64,000 bases of DNA from Ruthenibacterium lactatiformans (GTDB lineage: Bacteria > Bacillota > Clostridia > Oscillospirales > Ruminococcaceae). Location of the stretch: NCBI RefSeq assembly GCF_000949455.1, contig NZ_JXXK01000019.1:12311-76310 (forward strand), written 5' to 3'. The number at the start of each line of letters is the position of its first letter. Positions within the stretch are counted from its first letter, which is position 1. The notes under the pieces are model-generated. The model did no database searches and was not told the DNA's origin. It saw only the letters and a list, made by a program, of their open reading frames with translations. Of the stretch, positions 53,461 through 61,374 are shown one piece after another. The position numbers were made by a program, and so were the translations under genes.

Positions 53461-54420
53461 TCACACTTCCGTGCGCTGCCAGCCGTTCAGCCGCTCCTGC
53501 ACCGCATCAATCTTCCAGCCTTCGCCCACACGCTTCATAAGAAAGCGGCGGTCAAAGCCGGTGTTTTTCTCCCTGGTGTAGATGTAGAGCTTGTTTTTGG
53601 TGATCTGCTCTGCGTCAAGGAATTCTTCCCCGTTGTAGGTGCCCTGGGCGCTGTATGAGAGGCCCAGAGGTCGATAGCCCGGACGGGGCTTTTCGCTCAC
53701 ATATTTCTCCCAGATCGTCAGCAGGCGGGGCACTGCCTCAGCACCTTCAAACCCGGCCTGCTCCATGTACTGCTCCCACTGCGTCATCTCGGCAAAGAAA
53801 GCGGACAGCACCCTGCGGCATTCCGCCGCCGCCTGCTCATCCAGCTGGACGGGCTTTTTGGCCTTTTCCCGCTGGAGCTGGAAGAAGTGTTCCATCTGCT
53901 CCTGGGTGAATTGCACATGGGCCACTGGCTCGATGCGGTTGTTGCCAGCGATGGCCAGCAGGCCCTCATAGGTAACGGCGGTATGGTCGATCTGGATGTG
54001 GGAGAGCTTGGGGATGGAGGCCGCCTGGAGCAGACCGGCATCATCCAGCCCGGTACGGTTGAGCGTCAGAAGGTCCAGCTTGCAGCCTTGCAGAGCGGAC
54101 AGACTGCTGCCGTGGATGGCGGCGTTACCGTCCAGCAGCAGATAACGCAGCTTGGGCATAGCGGAAAAAACGGGGAAACAGGCGTCAGTGAGCGCACCGT
54201 CCTCCACGCCGAAGTTGGCCATGCTTTTATGTCCGGCAAAAGGGGCAAGCAGTTCATCCGTCACCGGATAGCTTTTCACATGGAAGCCCACCAGGGTGTA
54301 ACCGGCCAGCTGCTCCATGATCTCTGTGGTCAGCTCCGGAATATCAAATTTCTTTTCTCCATCTAAAGTTAGGACACCGTTTTCCCAATCCGCTGTTCGT
54401 GCCCGTTTTTGGAATTCCAT
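53461..54420 (-). CDS. LRR-like protein with NTF2-fold immunity domain
   Basis: A 319-residue protein. Residues ~60-165 carry leucine-rich-repeat-like units (MPKLRYLLLDGNAAIHG, CKLDLLTLNRTGLDDAGLL and PKLSHIQIDHTAVTYEGLL). Residues ~195-315 look like an NTF2-fold immunity domain: long helices, then LYIYTREKNTGFDRRFLMKRVGEGWKIDAVQE. The fusion of a recognition-type repeat to an immunity domain is uncommon and may widen the range of bound toxins. Confidence 0.62.
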   Translation of the reverse strand: MEFQKRARTADWENGVLTLDGEKKFDIPELTTEIMEQLAGYTLVGFHVKSYPVTDELLAPFAGHKSMANFGVEDGALTDACFPVFSAMPKLRYLLLDGNAAIHGSSLSALQGCKLDLLTLNRTGLDDAGLLQAASIPKLSHIQIDHTAVTYEGLLAIAGNNRIEPVAHVQFTQEQMEHFFQLQREKAKKPVQLDEQAAAECRRVLSAFFAEMTQWEQYMEQAGFEGAEAVPRLLTIWEKYVSEKPRPGYRPLGLSYSAQGTYNGEEFLDAEQITKNKLYIYTREKNTGFDRRFLMKRVGEGWKIDAVQERLNGWQRTEV

Positions 54421-54431
54421 AGCGCGCCTCC

Positions 54432-55379
54432 TTATTCCTGCTCTTTGTAACTGGCTTCAATGTCGATGAACCGCACATACACGGCGCAGACTTCGCCCTT
54501 TGCGTCATAGCCGAAGTAGACGGGATAGTAACCGTCACCCCAGCCAGAGGAGAAGATGGGCAGGTTGCAGTCCGTGTCCGGCACGGTCCAGTTGAGCCAG
54601 TCGCCGCAGTCCCCCTGATATTTGGGGTGGGCTTGGGCGTTTTCCTCCAGTAAGTCGCAGAACAGGTCGTTGTAGGGGTCGATGTCCGGATCCTCCTCCA
54701 GCCGCTTGGCCCAGTATGTTTTGAAAGCCGCCTGGGTCTGGATGTCTGCAATACACCCCATTCCGGCATCTACGCCGAAACCGAAGTAGTCATCATCTCC
54801 CAGTGCCGCGTCCAGATTCTCGTTGCCCACCATGCCCAGCTCATAGCGGACAGGCTTTTCCCGGCTGACCTCCACCTTGACGCAGGCGTAGCGGTCGCCG
54901 TATTGTTCGCTGGGCACCACGCAGATTTTCACGGGATAAGTTCCGGCGGGGATCGTTTGAAGGAAGGGCAGAGTGTCCTCCAGCTCCACCAGCGGATCAC
55001 AGGCGAAGATTTGCCCGGTGGGGAAATGGACGGTGCCGATGTCCAGCACATCCACCGCCATATTCCCAATCACTTTTTCTGTAAAATGGGCCTCCAAGTC
55101 AACTTTGCAGGTCAGTTTATCCTTGATGGATTCGTATTTGTTCAGCCATTCGGTCGTAGGCATATCAGTTTCCTCCTGTTGATTCAGTTTCTTGATGTAC
55201 ACACTCTCCGAGCCGTCCCAATAGCAGTTCACACACCGGCCATCCTGAAAATGATGGTCACAATTCGGGTAGCCATAGAGAATATGGGCACATTCCGGGC
55301 ACAGCCCCATCATCTGTGAGGAGCCTTTGAAAAACAGGCTGCCGCACTCATCACAAAGGGCCAGTTCTTTTTCTGCCAT
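54432..55379 (-). CDS. Zinc-ribbon DUF4241 protein
   Basis: A 315-residue protein with N-terminal zinc ribbons (LCDECGSLFFKG, GLCPECAHIL, CVNCYWDG) and a DUF4241 domain (residues ~105-310): FPTGQIFACDPLVELEDTLP followed by TIPAGTYPVKICVV and FGFGVDAGMGCIAD. DUF4241 is common in polyimmunity clusters. The ATG at 55379 overlaps the upstream gene region; 55388 is an alternative. Confidence 0.7.
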   Translation of the reverse strand: MAEKELALCDECGSLFFKGSSQMMGLCPECAHILYGYPNCDHHFQDGRCVNCYWDGSESVYIKKLNQQEETDMPTTEWLNKYESIKDKLTCKVDLEAHFTEKVIGNMAVDVLDIGTVHFPTGQIFACDPLVELEDTLPFLQTIPAGTYPVKICVVPSEQYGDRYACVKVEVSREKPVRYELGMVGNENLDAALGDDDYFGFGVDAGMGCIADIQTQAAFKTYWAKRLEEDPDIDPYNDLFCDLLEENAQAHPKYQGDCGDWLNWTVPDTDCNLPIFSSGWGDGYYPVYFGYDAKGEVCAVYVRFIDIEASYKEQE

Positions 55380-55384
55380 AGGGC

Positions 55385-55711
55385 TCACCAGTCCCGTTCC
55401 CGGATGGCCTCCTCAGTGTCAATGGGGATGCCAAACCACTCCAGAATGTAGGCCACGGTTGCCGCAATACATTCCCGCGCCACCGTTTCGATCTCGCTGT
55501 CGTTCTCGTCAAATTCCTCCTGAAGATCGTTGATGCCGCAGACCGCCTCGTCCAGCGTTTCCTGCACCGCATCGGTGTCGGTTTCGCCGCTCTCCAGCAG
55601 GTCGATGACTTTCTGGAGTTCGTCCTTTACCTTGTCCACCAAAAAAGCAGGATAGTAATCGTCTTGATATATCTCGTCCAGCAGCTTGTAATTGGGGTCA
55701 AATGCTTTCAT
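55385..55711 (-). CDS. DUF5713 family protein
   Basis: A 108-residue helical protein with the full DUF5713 pattern: LLDEIYQDDYYPAFLVDKVK, AVCGINDLQEEFDENDSEIET, VARECIA and the terminal IRERDW. The family is frequent beside immunity genes. It is likely a complete, functional single-domain immunity-type protein. Confidence 0.75.
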   Translation of the reverse strand: MKAFDPNYKLLDEIYQDDYYPAFLVDKVKDELQKVIDLLESGETDTDAVQETLDEAVCGINDLQEEFDENDSEIETVARECIAATVAYILEWFGIPIDTEEAIRERDW

Positions 55712-55747
55712 AGGGATTGCTCCTTTCCTCGTGTATGTCAGTCACGC

Positions 55748-56251
55748 TCAGCTCTCATGGGTGATACAGAAAATCTCCTTGTTCAAGTCAAAGTAGGTCA
55801 CCATCAGTTCGTCAGTAATCTCCGGATTGAAGGACAGGTCCAGAATGAAAACATGCTGATCCATCTCGTCATCCACCAGACTGCCGAACCGCTTGAGCTT
55901 CAAAAAGTCCACCATCTCGGCAAAGGACAGCTTGGATGGGTCGGTTCCCGGAAAAAGTTCCGCCGCAATATCCGGGCCTACATCGTCCCGGTGGAACTCC
56001 ATGAAAAATGTCACAACGCTATGGTAGCGGCTATCCTCGTCCGCCAGTGCTGCTTTGATGGCGGCTTTGGCCGTCTCCGCCAATTTCTCCGCCTCATCCA
56101 GCATTTCTCCCACCGCATCCATGGCAGCAGGATCGCCGGTCAGTTCTTCCTCTACATCGAAGATAAAGGGTAGTCCCGATTCCCCGGGAAAGTTGAAGAT
56201 TTCCTCGCCGGGTGTATATGTAAAATCAATGCGTTTACAGTTCAGCTTCAT
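55748..56251 (-). CDS. DUF2004-like immunity-type protein
   Basis: A 167-residue acidic protein that has the look of DUF2004: an alpha/beta domain with SRYHSVVTFFMEFHRDDVGPD in the centre and ILDLSFNPEITDELMVTYFD near the C-terminus. DUF2004 proteins are typically coded in toxin-immunity loci. Assignment is moderate. Confidence 0.58.
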   Translation of the reverse strand: MKLNCKRIDFTYTPGEEIFNFPGESGLPFIFDVEEELTGDPAAMDAVGEMLDEAEKLAETAKAAIKAALADEDSRYHSVVTFFMEFHRDDVGPDIAAELFPGTDPSKLSFAEMVDFLKLKRFGSLVDDEMDQHVFILDLSFNPEITDELMVTYFDLNKEIFCITHES

Positions 56252-56255
56252 AATG

Positions 56256-56879
56256 TTATCCTCCTGTTATCTGGTTGCGGTACTCCTTCTCCAGCGCGGT
56301 GTACCACCGTTTCAGCATAGTTTCCAGACTGGTTTTTCCTTTGCAATCTGTAAAAACGAGGAACTTCTGCATCAGTCTGGGGAATAGATATTTGCCTGCT
56401 TCTGTCAGATCCTGATTGATATAGACCATCCGCAGGATACGGCCCTGCCGGTCCAGAGGGTTCTTTTTCAGCAGTTCCTTTTCAAAGCAGAAGCGCAGGA
56501 ATACCACATTCTCGTCGTAGAAGTCCTCCACTACAGCCGCGCCGATGCTGGTGTATGTGATGTCGTACACCAAACGGCTCCAATCAAATTTCTCGGCATA
56601 GAGAAGTTTCAGCGCCTTCGCCCAATGTTCCTCCGGGATCACCAGCATCCTGTGCTGGGCGGTGCTGGAGTAGCCGTGGCAAACGGGTTCCGGCTGCCCC
56701 AGCAGTTCACTCACACTGTCGGCGTAGACGAAGCACAGCTCCTCATCGAACAGGCCACCGATGAAGTTGCCGTTGCAGTACAGCATATAATTCTTGGACT
56801 TGGCCGGAGAATAAGAGAGGTTATATTCCTGCGAGTCCAGGCTTTTATGTACCTTGTTCAGAAAGTCTATTGATGTCAT
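56256..56879 (-). CDS. TfoX-like and second-domain immunity-locus protein
   Basis: A 207-residue protein. The first ~100 residues resemble a TfoX N-terminal-like unit (KNYMLYCNGNFIGGLFDEEL, then a short alpha/beta end); the remaining part (DWSRLVYDITYTSIGAAVVEDFYDENVVF) is unassigned. ATG 56879 overlaps the ankyrin gene stop only slightly in the intergenic zone. The role is not known. Confidence 0.5.
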   Translation of the reverse strand: MTSIDFLNKVHKSLDSQEYNLSYSPAKSKNYMLYCNGNFIGGLFDEELCFVYADSVSELLGQPEPVCHGYSSTAQHRMLVIPEEHWAKALKLLYAEKFDWSRLVYDITYTSIGAAVVEDFYDENVVFLRFCFEKELLKKNPLDRQGRILRMVYINQDLTEAGKYLFPRLMQKFLVFTDCKGKTSLETMLKRWYTALEKEYRNQITGG

Positions 56880-56883
56880 GGCT

Positions 56884-57963
56884 TTACTCCTCAAACTCGC
56901 CCTCGATCATCCCGTTCAGATACCGGCCGGGATCTGCGATGAAGTCATCCCATTTGGCCAGAGGGTGGAATTCCTCATGCTCGATATCCAGATACCACAG
57001 CTTTTTGTCCCTGGGGCTCCACAGCAACAGATAGTCGCTGTAGTTATCCATCTGCACCATCAGGGAGAGCAGCTTCTTCCGTTTCCAGGTCATCTCCTGC
57101 ACATCCATGAAGGAGTAGAGCTCCGCCCACTTCACCCATTTTTGATCCGGGAACTCCAGCCGTAGGGGGCCGGTCTTCAAGTATTCCACCAGCTTGGCGG
57201 GCAGCTTGTAGGGCATGAGCTGCCGGATCTTTTCCTGCTCGTTGTGCCATTCCTCCGGCTCCAGAGCTTTCAGGTAGTCGGCCAGCTCTTGATTTTTGTT
57301 CTGCACCGCCACGGTGTAAGGCCGGTCGCCGTATTTGTCAGCAATGGTGATGTCGGCCCCCTGTTCCACGAGCCAGCGCACCATAGGGAAATTGTTGGAG
57401 CGGGCGGCCTCGGTGACAGGGGTGGAGGCGTAAGGGAACACCATGTCCGGCTTGTGGTAATTGATGTCTGCCCCTTTTTCCAGAAGCAGCTGGGCAAGTT
57501 TGGTATTGCCCTCAGACACAGCGGCCCGGAATGCCTCGCCGCCAAACTTATCCACTGTGATCCCAGCCTGCTCCAGCACCGGGATATTCTCCGGGCGCTT
57601 GCCCCAGCGTACTTCCTGGAAGGCCCGCTCTTTCTGCTTCGGGCTGAGTTTTGCGGCCTGTCCAGCAAAGAGCGCCACCACCTCCGGCCCACAACAGCGG
57701 GCGGCAGTGAGCAGCAGGGGCTGTTCCTCTGCCAGACCGGGATCAGCTCCATGCTCCAGCAGGAAGTGAATCATGGGCACATCATTCCGAAAAACCGCGA
57801 TCTCCAGCGGCATCAGCTTGATATATTCGCTGAGCTGGATGGGAACATCTAAATCCAGACCGCCTTGGAGCATTGCTTCCAGCTTGGGAGTATCATGGTC
57901 ACAGATGGCGGCAGCCGTTTCCGGGAGGGTCTCCCAGCGGCCAATATATGCAATTTGGTACAT
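56884..57963 (-). CDS. Ankyrin-repeat protein with C-terminal immunity-like domain
   Basis: A 359-residue protein with several ankyrin repeats in residues ~25-235 (VPMIHFLLEHGADPGLAEEQ, NTKLAQLLLEKGADINYHKP and FPMVRWLVEQGADITIADK) and a C-terminal ~110-residue alpha/beta domain that resembles SUKH-like proteins (KLWYLDIEHEEFHPLAKWDDFI). Ankyrin immunity proteins are well known in polymorphic toxin loci. It overlaps nothing and is 8 bases from the next gene. Confidence 0.7.
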   Translation of the reverse strand: MYQIAYIGRWETLPETAAAICDHDTPKLEAMLQGGLDLDVPIQLSEYIKLMPLEIAVFRNDVPMIHFLLEHGADPGLAEEQPLLLTAARCCGPEVVALFAGQAAKLSPKQKERAFQEVRWGKRPENIPVLEQAGITVDKFGGEAFRAAVSEGNTKLAQLLLEKGADINYHKPDMVFPYASTPVTEAARSNNFPMVRWLVEQGADITIADKYGDRPYTVAVQNKNQELADYLKALEPEEWHNEQEKIRQLMPYKLPAKLVEYLKTGPLRLEFPDQKWVKWAELYSFMDVQEMTWKRKKLLSLMVQMDNYSDYLLLWSPRDKKLWYLDIEHEEFHPLAKWDDFIADPGRYLNGMIEGEFEE

Positions 57964-57970
57964 AAGGCAC

Positions 57971-58312
57971 CTACTTTCGTTGTTGTTTCACTTTATAGGG
58001 AACGGTTCGGCCCAGCACCCGGCCCTTGCCAACGGCATTGGCTCCCTCATAGATCAAAAATTCCGCATTGTTTTCCAGCGGGGCATAGTCAATGGTATCT
58101 GGATATAGGGGTTGGGCATTTCCCAAAGCTGGTGTATCAAATGTACACTCGGTTCCGTCCAGAAAGCATACACCCAAATATTCTGTAGTTCCTGTGACCA
58201 CAAAATGGGGACAATACTTTCCGCTGACCAGGCTGGGTGGTATTTTTCGTTTGCCGCTCCAGAAGATGACCTCCACATGGAGCACCGCCCGGTTTTCATC
58301 TGTCCCGATCAC
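57971..58312 (-). CDS. Small beta-barrel protein (EF-Tu C-terminal-like)
   Basis: A 113-residue protein. The sequence IGTDENRAVLHVEVIFW, then PPSLVSGKYCPHFVVTGTTEYLGVCFLDG has the feel of the EF-Tu domain 3 type beta barrel. GTG at 58312, 8 bases after AAGGAGG, starts the gene; the longer upstream frame (58453) lies inside the neighbouring gene. A short barrel that mimics EF-Tu would be an interesting immunity for EF-Tu-binding toxins; only an idea. Confidence 0.5.
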   Translation of the reverse strand: MIGTDENRAVLHVEVIFWSGKRKIPPSLVSGKYCPHFVVTGTTEYLGVCFLDGTECTFDTPALGNAQPLYPDTIDYAPLENNAEFLIYEGANAVGKGRVLGRTVPYKVKQQRK

Positions 58313-58353
58313 GCTGTCGCCCTCCTTTATCCCGTCATCTGGCTGCGGTATAC

Positions 58354-58896
58354 TCAGGCCAGCTCTGCGTCCAGGATCTGGACTGGTTTTCCTTTCTCGT
58401 TCACATAGTAAAGGGCGATATAGTCGATGCCGTCCCGCTTGGCCTGCTCCCACGGCATCCGTTCACCGTTGATCAGTTCCACGGTATCCGCCTCATCCGG
58501 TTCAAAGTTCTCTTTTTCGTCCTCATAGTCCACGCTGTACCCCAGCTCCAGCACCAACTTGGAGGCGGGGATCTCATACCGCTTGAGGGGGCGGTGCTCC
58601 AGCTCGGATGGATCATGTTCATCGCAGAACATATTGTCGTAGCCATGCCGTCCACCGTCAAAGATGACGAACTCCTCGCCGCTCTCCGGGTCACGGGCTG
58701 TCACCAGTCCGGGGGCCTCGTCGCTATCTATGATATAGGATTGGGGTTCTCCTTTCACCGTGAGCAGATCTCCGTAATACCAAACCTCCAGCAGTTCATT
58801 GCCGGTGGTGGAACAAAGTATCACGGTGGGCAAACGCTTCTCCGCCCATTCTTTCACATGGCCGATGAGCCAGGTGGGATATTTCTCAGTCATCAT
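58354..58896 (-). CDS. Uncharacterised immunity-locus protein
   Basis: A 180-residue cytoplasmic protein, highly acidic (many Asp/Glu), with a central segment FDGGRHGYDNMFCDEHDP. Not recognised; overall acidity and size fit an immunity protein. GGAGGAG precedes ATGATG. Confidence 0.5.
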   Translation of the reverse strand: MMTEKYPTWLIGHVKEWAEKRLPTVILCSTTGNELLEVWYYGDLLTVKGEPQSYIIDSDEAPGLVTARDPESGEEFVIFDGGRHGYDNMFCDEHDPSELEHRPLKRYEIPASKLVLELGYSVDYEDEKENFEPDEADTVELINGERMPWEQAKRDGIDYIALYYVNEKGKPVQILDAELA

Positions 58897-58909
58897 AGTC
58901 TTTCTCCTC

Positions 58910-59143
58910 CTATTTCAATTTCAGCACAAATCCCCAGATACTCACCACAATCAAGAGGACACCCAGCAGAAAGAAAACCACACGCCGGTATCCTCTGCTG
59001 TGTCGATGGGCATCCCGCGTACCAGTGGGGTCGCAGAGCCAGTTCCAGTTGCGGATCGCTCCAAACAAAATCACGGCCCCGATGAGCACCGAGGCAATGT
59101 ACCAATGCTCTTGTAAAAATGCTGTGATCTGTTCGCTGTTCAT
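58910..59143 (-). CDS. Imm17 family membrane immunity protein
   Basis: A 77-residue protein with two transmembrane helices (IASVLIGAVILFGAI and VVFFLLGVLLIVVSIWGFV) linked by a basic loop with WLCDPTGTRDAHRHSRG, the Imm17 signature loop. It would sit in the inner membrane and protect against a membrane-acting toxin. It overlaps the TPR gene by 4 bases (ATGA). Confidence 0.75.
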   Translation of the reverse strand: MNSEQITAFLQEHWYIASVLIGAVILFGAIRNWNWLCDPTGTRDAHRHSRGYRRVVFFLLGVLLIVVSIWGFVLKLK

Positions 59144-59649
59144 TTACAGATACCCCCCTTTACATCATCGGGAGTTTCCTTTCGGATGATTTCCTCCCGC
59201 TCTTTTAAATCCAGCTCCAGAGCTTTTTCCTCCTCAAGATATTCCTCGCAGTCCCGAACCAGCTTTTGGGCGGCTGGGTCATCCGGGGCCAGGGCCAGCC
59301 AGCATTTTGCGTATTCATAGGCGGTGGCTGCGGAGCGGTACGCCATCAGGCAAGAATAGCCCATCCGGGAGTTCCAGTAAGGGTCGTTTTCTCCCTGGGT
59401 GCGAACGGACTCCAGCAGTCGGATGGCGTACTGGATGAGATCCCCGTCCACTTCACCGTCGGTCCCATGCACTCCATGATCTCCCAGAACCTCCAGATTG
59501 CTGTAAGCCCGACTCAGCTTGACGGTCAGCAAATAGCCCCGCTCCTGTTCCGGGATAGCTTCGATGGCCTGGATGCACTGGGAATACTCGTCCTTGCTAT
59601 TCCACTGTTCGAGTTGCTCCAGCAGCTCTATTTCTTCTGTCCGATTCAT
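59140..59649 (-). CDS. TPR-like protein of the immunity locus
   Basis: A 169-residue TPR/SEL1-like helical protein. It is clearly related to the TPR-like parts of the giant fusion: LEQLEQWNSKDEYSQCIQAIEAIPE here, FAQLEQWNDEDEYTRCIQALNAIPE there, with a similar IRLLESVRTQGENDPYWNSRMGY. It may be a free-standing version that mediates assembly with other immunity proteins. Confidence 0.7.
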   Translation of the reverse strand: MNRTEEIELLEQLEQWNSKDEYSQCIQAIEAIPEQERGYLLTVKLSRAYSNLEVLGDHGVHGTDGEVDGDLIQYAIRLLESVRTQGENDPYWNSRMGYSCLMAYRSAATAYEYAKCWLALAPDDPAAQKLVRDCEEYLEEEKALELDLKEREEIIRKETPDDVKGGICK

Positions 59650-59670
59650 CGTTTCACCGCCTTTTCTGTG

Positions 59671-59949
59671 TTATCCCTTGCCTTTTTTGAAGTGTCCACT
59701 GCCTCGCCAGGTGTTGACCACACAGGTGAAGATCTGACCACAGTGCTTGCACCGAATCATGTGAGCCATAATTTCGTCTGCCCATCCATCCTCAGTCTTT
59801 ACCTCCTCCAGCGGGCAGGTGGACTCCTCTGCCATCAGTTCAAATTGGCCTTGTCCCACCAACTGCTGAATATAAGCAATACAGGCCAGGTAGTCCTTGG
59901 GCGCATCAAATTTTCTCCATGTTTGAATGTTTCGGTAGTGCTCACACAT
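59671..59949 (-). CDS. Small zinc-ribbon immunity-locus protein
   Basis: A 92-residue protein that starts MCEHYRNIQTWRKFDAPKDY and carries RCKHCGQIFTCVV. The conserved Cys pairs fit a single zinc ribbon. The ATG at 59949 has AGAGGAG upstream. Similar short proteins are often seen in gut bacteria immunity loci; the function is unknown. Confidence 0.55.
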   Translation of the reverse strand: MCEHYRNIQTWRKFDAPKDYLACIAYIQQLVGQGQFELMAEESTCPLEEVKTEDGWADEIMAHMIRCKHCGQIFTCVVNTWRGSGHFKKGKG

Positions 59950-59965
59950 ATAGCAGCGTCTCCTC

Positions 59966-61081
59966 TCAGGTCTGCTGATGCTGCATGGATATGATTTGGC
60001 AGTCTGGACAGAATTCCACATAGAGCGTGCCCTCCGCACAGTCAAACACCGTATCCCACTGGATTTGGGCCAGATACTTCATGGGCTTACCGCAGTGAGG
60101 ACAGGTCGTATATTCCGCATCCTGAACCCAGTTGGCAAAGCCGCCGATGGTATTCACATCCTGGCAGGCCGCGCCGTAAAACAGGGGCACAGGCGCTTCG
60201 CCCAGCACAAAGGGATTTTCCGTGAGGGCCTTGTACTCCTCGGGACTGACATAGCAATCCGTCTTCTCCGCGCCGTCAAATAGCTCAGAGGGAAAGACCT
60301 CCACGCCGCCATCCAGGGTAAACCGGTTGAAGGCGGGGCCTTTGAGGAATCCCACGCAGCTGGGGCAGCAGGTGGCAGTCAGGATACCATCCAACCCCAG
60401 AAATTTCAGACGCTCATCCCGGCCGTCCAGCACCAATATATCCACCATGCGTCCGCCGCAGTGGGGACAGGTATCTTCCCGTTCTCGGCCAATGCAGACG
60501 GGAGATTTCTCGCCAGTGGTTCCCTTGACCATAGGATAGCAGGTGTCGAAGTTGAGTTGGATTTTCTGGCCCTCCTTGTCGAAGGTCCAGCCTCCGATCT
60601 GCGCATAGCTGGATGGGTCTACATAGAGGCCCTTGCGCCAGGGCCGGGGATTTCGCTCCAGCTCCAGCAGAGTCTCCATTGCCTTGTCATCTCCTTGCAT
60701 AGCAAGGCAACTCATCAGGTTGGAGGCCGCGCTGGAATTTTCCGCGGACAACAGCGCATGAATCAGACCATCTCGCACATCGGCGGGAGCGTGATAATAG
60801 ATCTCACAGGGCCAAAACACCTCTGCGGCCAGTGCCATCCGCTGAATCTCTGGGGTGATGACATCATGGTAGCCAAGCAGCTGCCAAAAGTCGGCGAACT
60901 CTGGGTCCTCCATATCAGCCAGCCTCTGGATGTTCTGTATCAAGTTTCTTTGTTTTTCGACAATTTGTTCCGGCGTCCAGGCCAGAGCAGCTTGCCGTTC
61001 TTGCTCGCACTTACATTTCCAACACAATCCCTCATAACCCAATGGGGTTCCACAGCTGGGGCAGGTATATTTCAGACTCAT
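59966..61081 (-). CDS. Zinc-ribbon DUF1963 protein
   Basis: A 371-residue protein with an N-terminal zinc ribbon (YTCPSCGTPLGYEGLCWKCK), a helical region (~35-140), and a DUF1963/YwqG-like C-terminal domain that ends with the Cys-rich segment IGGFANWVQDAEYTTCPHCG and LYVEFCPDCQI. DUF1963 is a common immunity-type domain. AAGGAG precedes the ATG. It is the second gene of the immunity operon. Confidence 0.65.
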   Translation of the reverse strand: MSLKYTCPSCGTPLGYEGLCWKCKCEQERQAALAWTPEQIVEKQRNLIQNIQRLADMEDPEFADFWQLLGYHDVITPEIQRMALAAEVFWPCEIYYHAPADVRDGLIHALLSAENSSAASNLMSCLAMQGDDKAMETLLELERNPRPWRKGLYVDPSSYAQIGGWTFDKEGQKIQLNFDTCYPMVKGTTGEKSPVCIGREREDTCPHCGGRMVDILVLDGRDERLKFLGLDGILTATCCPSCVGFLKGPAFNRFTLDGGVEVFPSELFDGAEKTDCYVSPEEYKALTENPFVLGEAPVPLFYGAACQDVNTIGGFANWVQDAEYTTCPHCGKPMKYLAQIQWDTVFDCAEGTLYVEFCPDCQIISMQHQQT

Positions 61082-61096
61082 GTTCTCATACTCCTT

Positions 61097-61267
61097 TCAG
61101 GCAATAAAAAAGCCCCACGCCGCACTGTCATAAAGACAGGCTGACGCAGGACATGAAGAAGCCGCGTTGAAGGAGCCGCATCCACCAGCGGATGTAGTTT
61201 CTTCAACAACCAAAATATTTTTTTCGTATCTTAAAGCAGCAAATTGCTGTCCAATATATTTGTTCAT
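61097..61267 (-). CDS. 56-residue Cys-containing peptide
   Basis: ATG 61267 encodes a peptide with a charged, AT-rich first half and a second half of Gly, Ala, Ser and Cys residues (TSAGGCGSFNAASSC, then SACLYDSAAWGFFIA). The GG before the Cys-rich half resembles a leader/core junction of ribosomal peptides, but no modification or export gene is next to it. The stop lies 16 bases before the DUF1963 gene. The 3' part can fold into a CTGTC/GACAG hairpin ending in GGGGCTTTTTT, so it could also be a leader ORF for attenuation. Confidence 0.4.
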   Translation of the reverse strand: MNKYIGQQFAALRYEKNILVVEETTSAGGCGSFNAASSCPASACLYDSAAWGFFIA

Positions 61268-61304
61268 AGCGGCACCATTTGTTCTGAGCGTAGTTTTATA
61301 TCTT

Positions 61305-61333
61305 ATTATATCACAGCACTCCTTCAATGAAAA
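61305..61333 (-). promoter_or_regulatory. Promoter of the immunity operon
   Basis: Minus-strand TTTTCA (61333-61328), 17-base spacer, TATAAT (61310-61305). A perfect -10 box directed at the first gene of the polyimmunity operon. Confidence 0.6.
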
Positions 61334-61374
61334 TATTTTGTTGGAAATGCCAATGAAAAATTTTTGTGAATTTG

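Noticed and set aside
61097..61267. Lanthipeptide precursor
   Set aside because: No LanM/LanB/LanC-type gene or ABC exporter is nearby, so a specific RiPP class cannot be supported; kept only as an open possibility.
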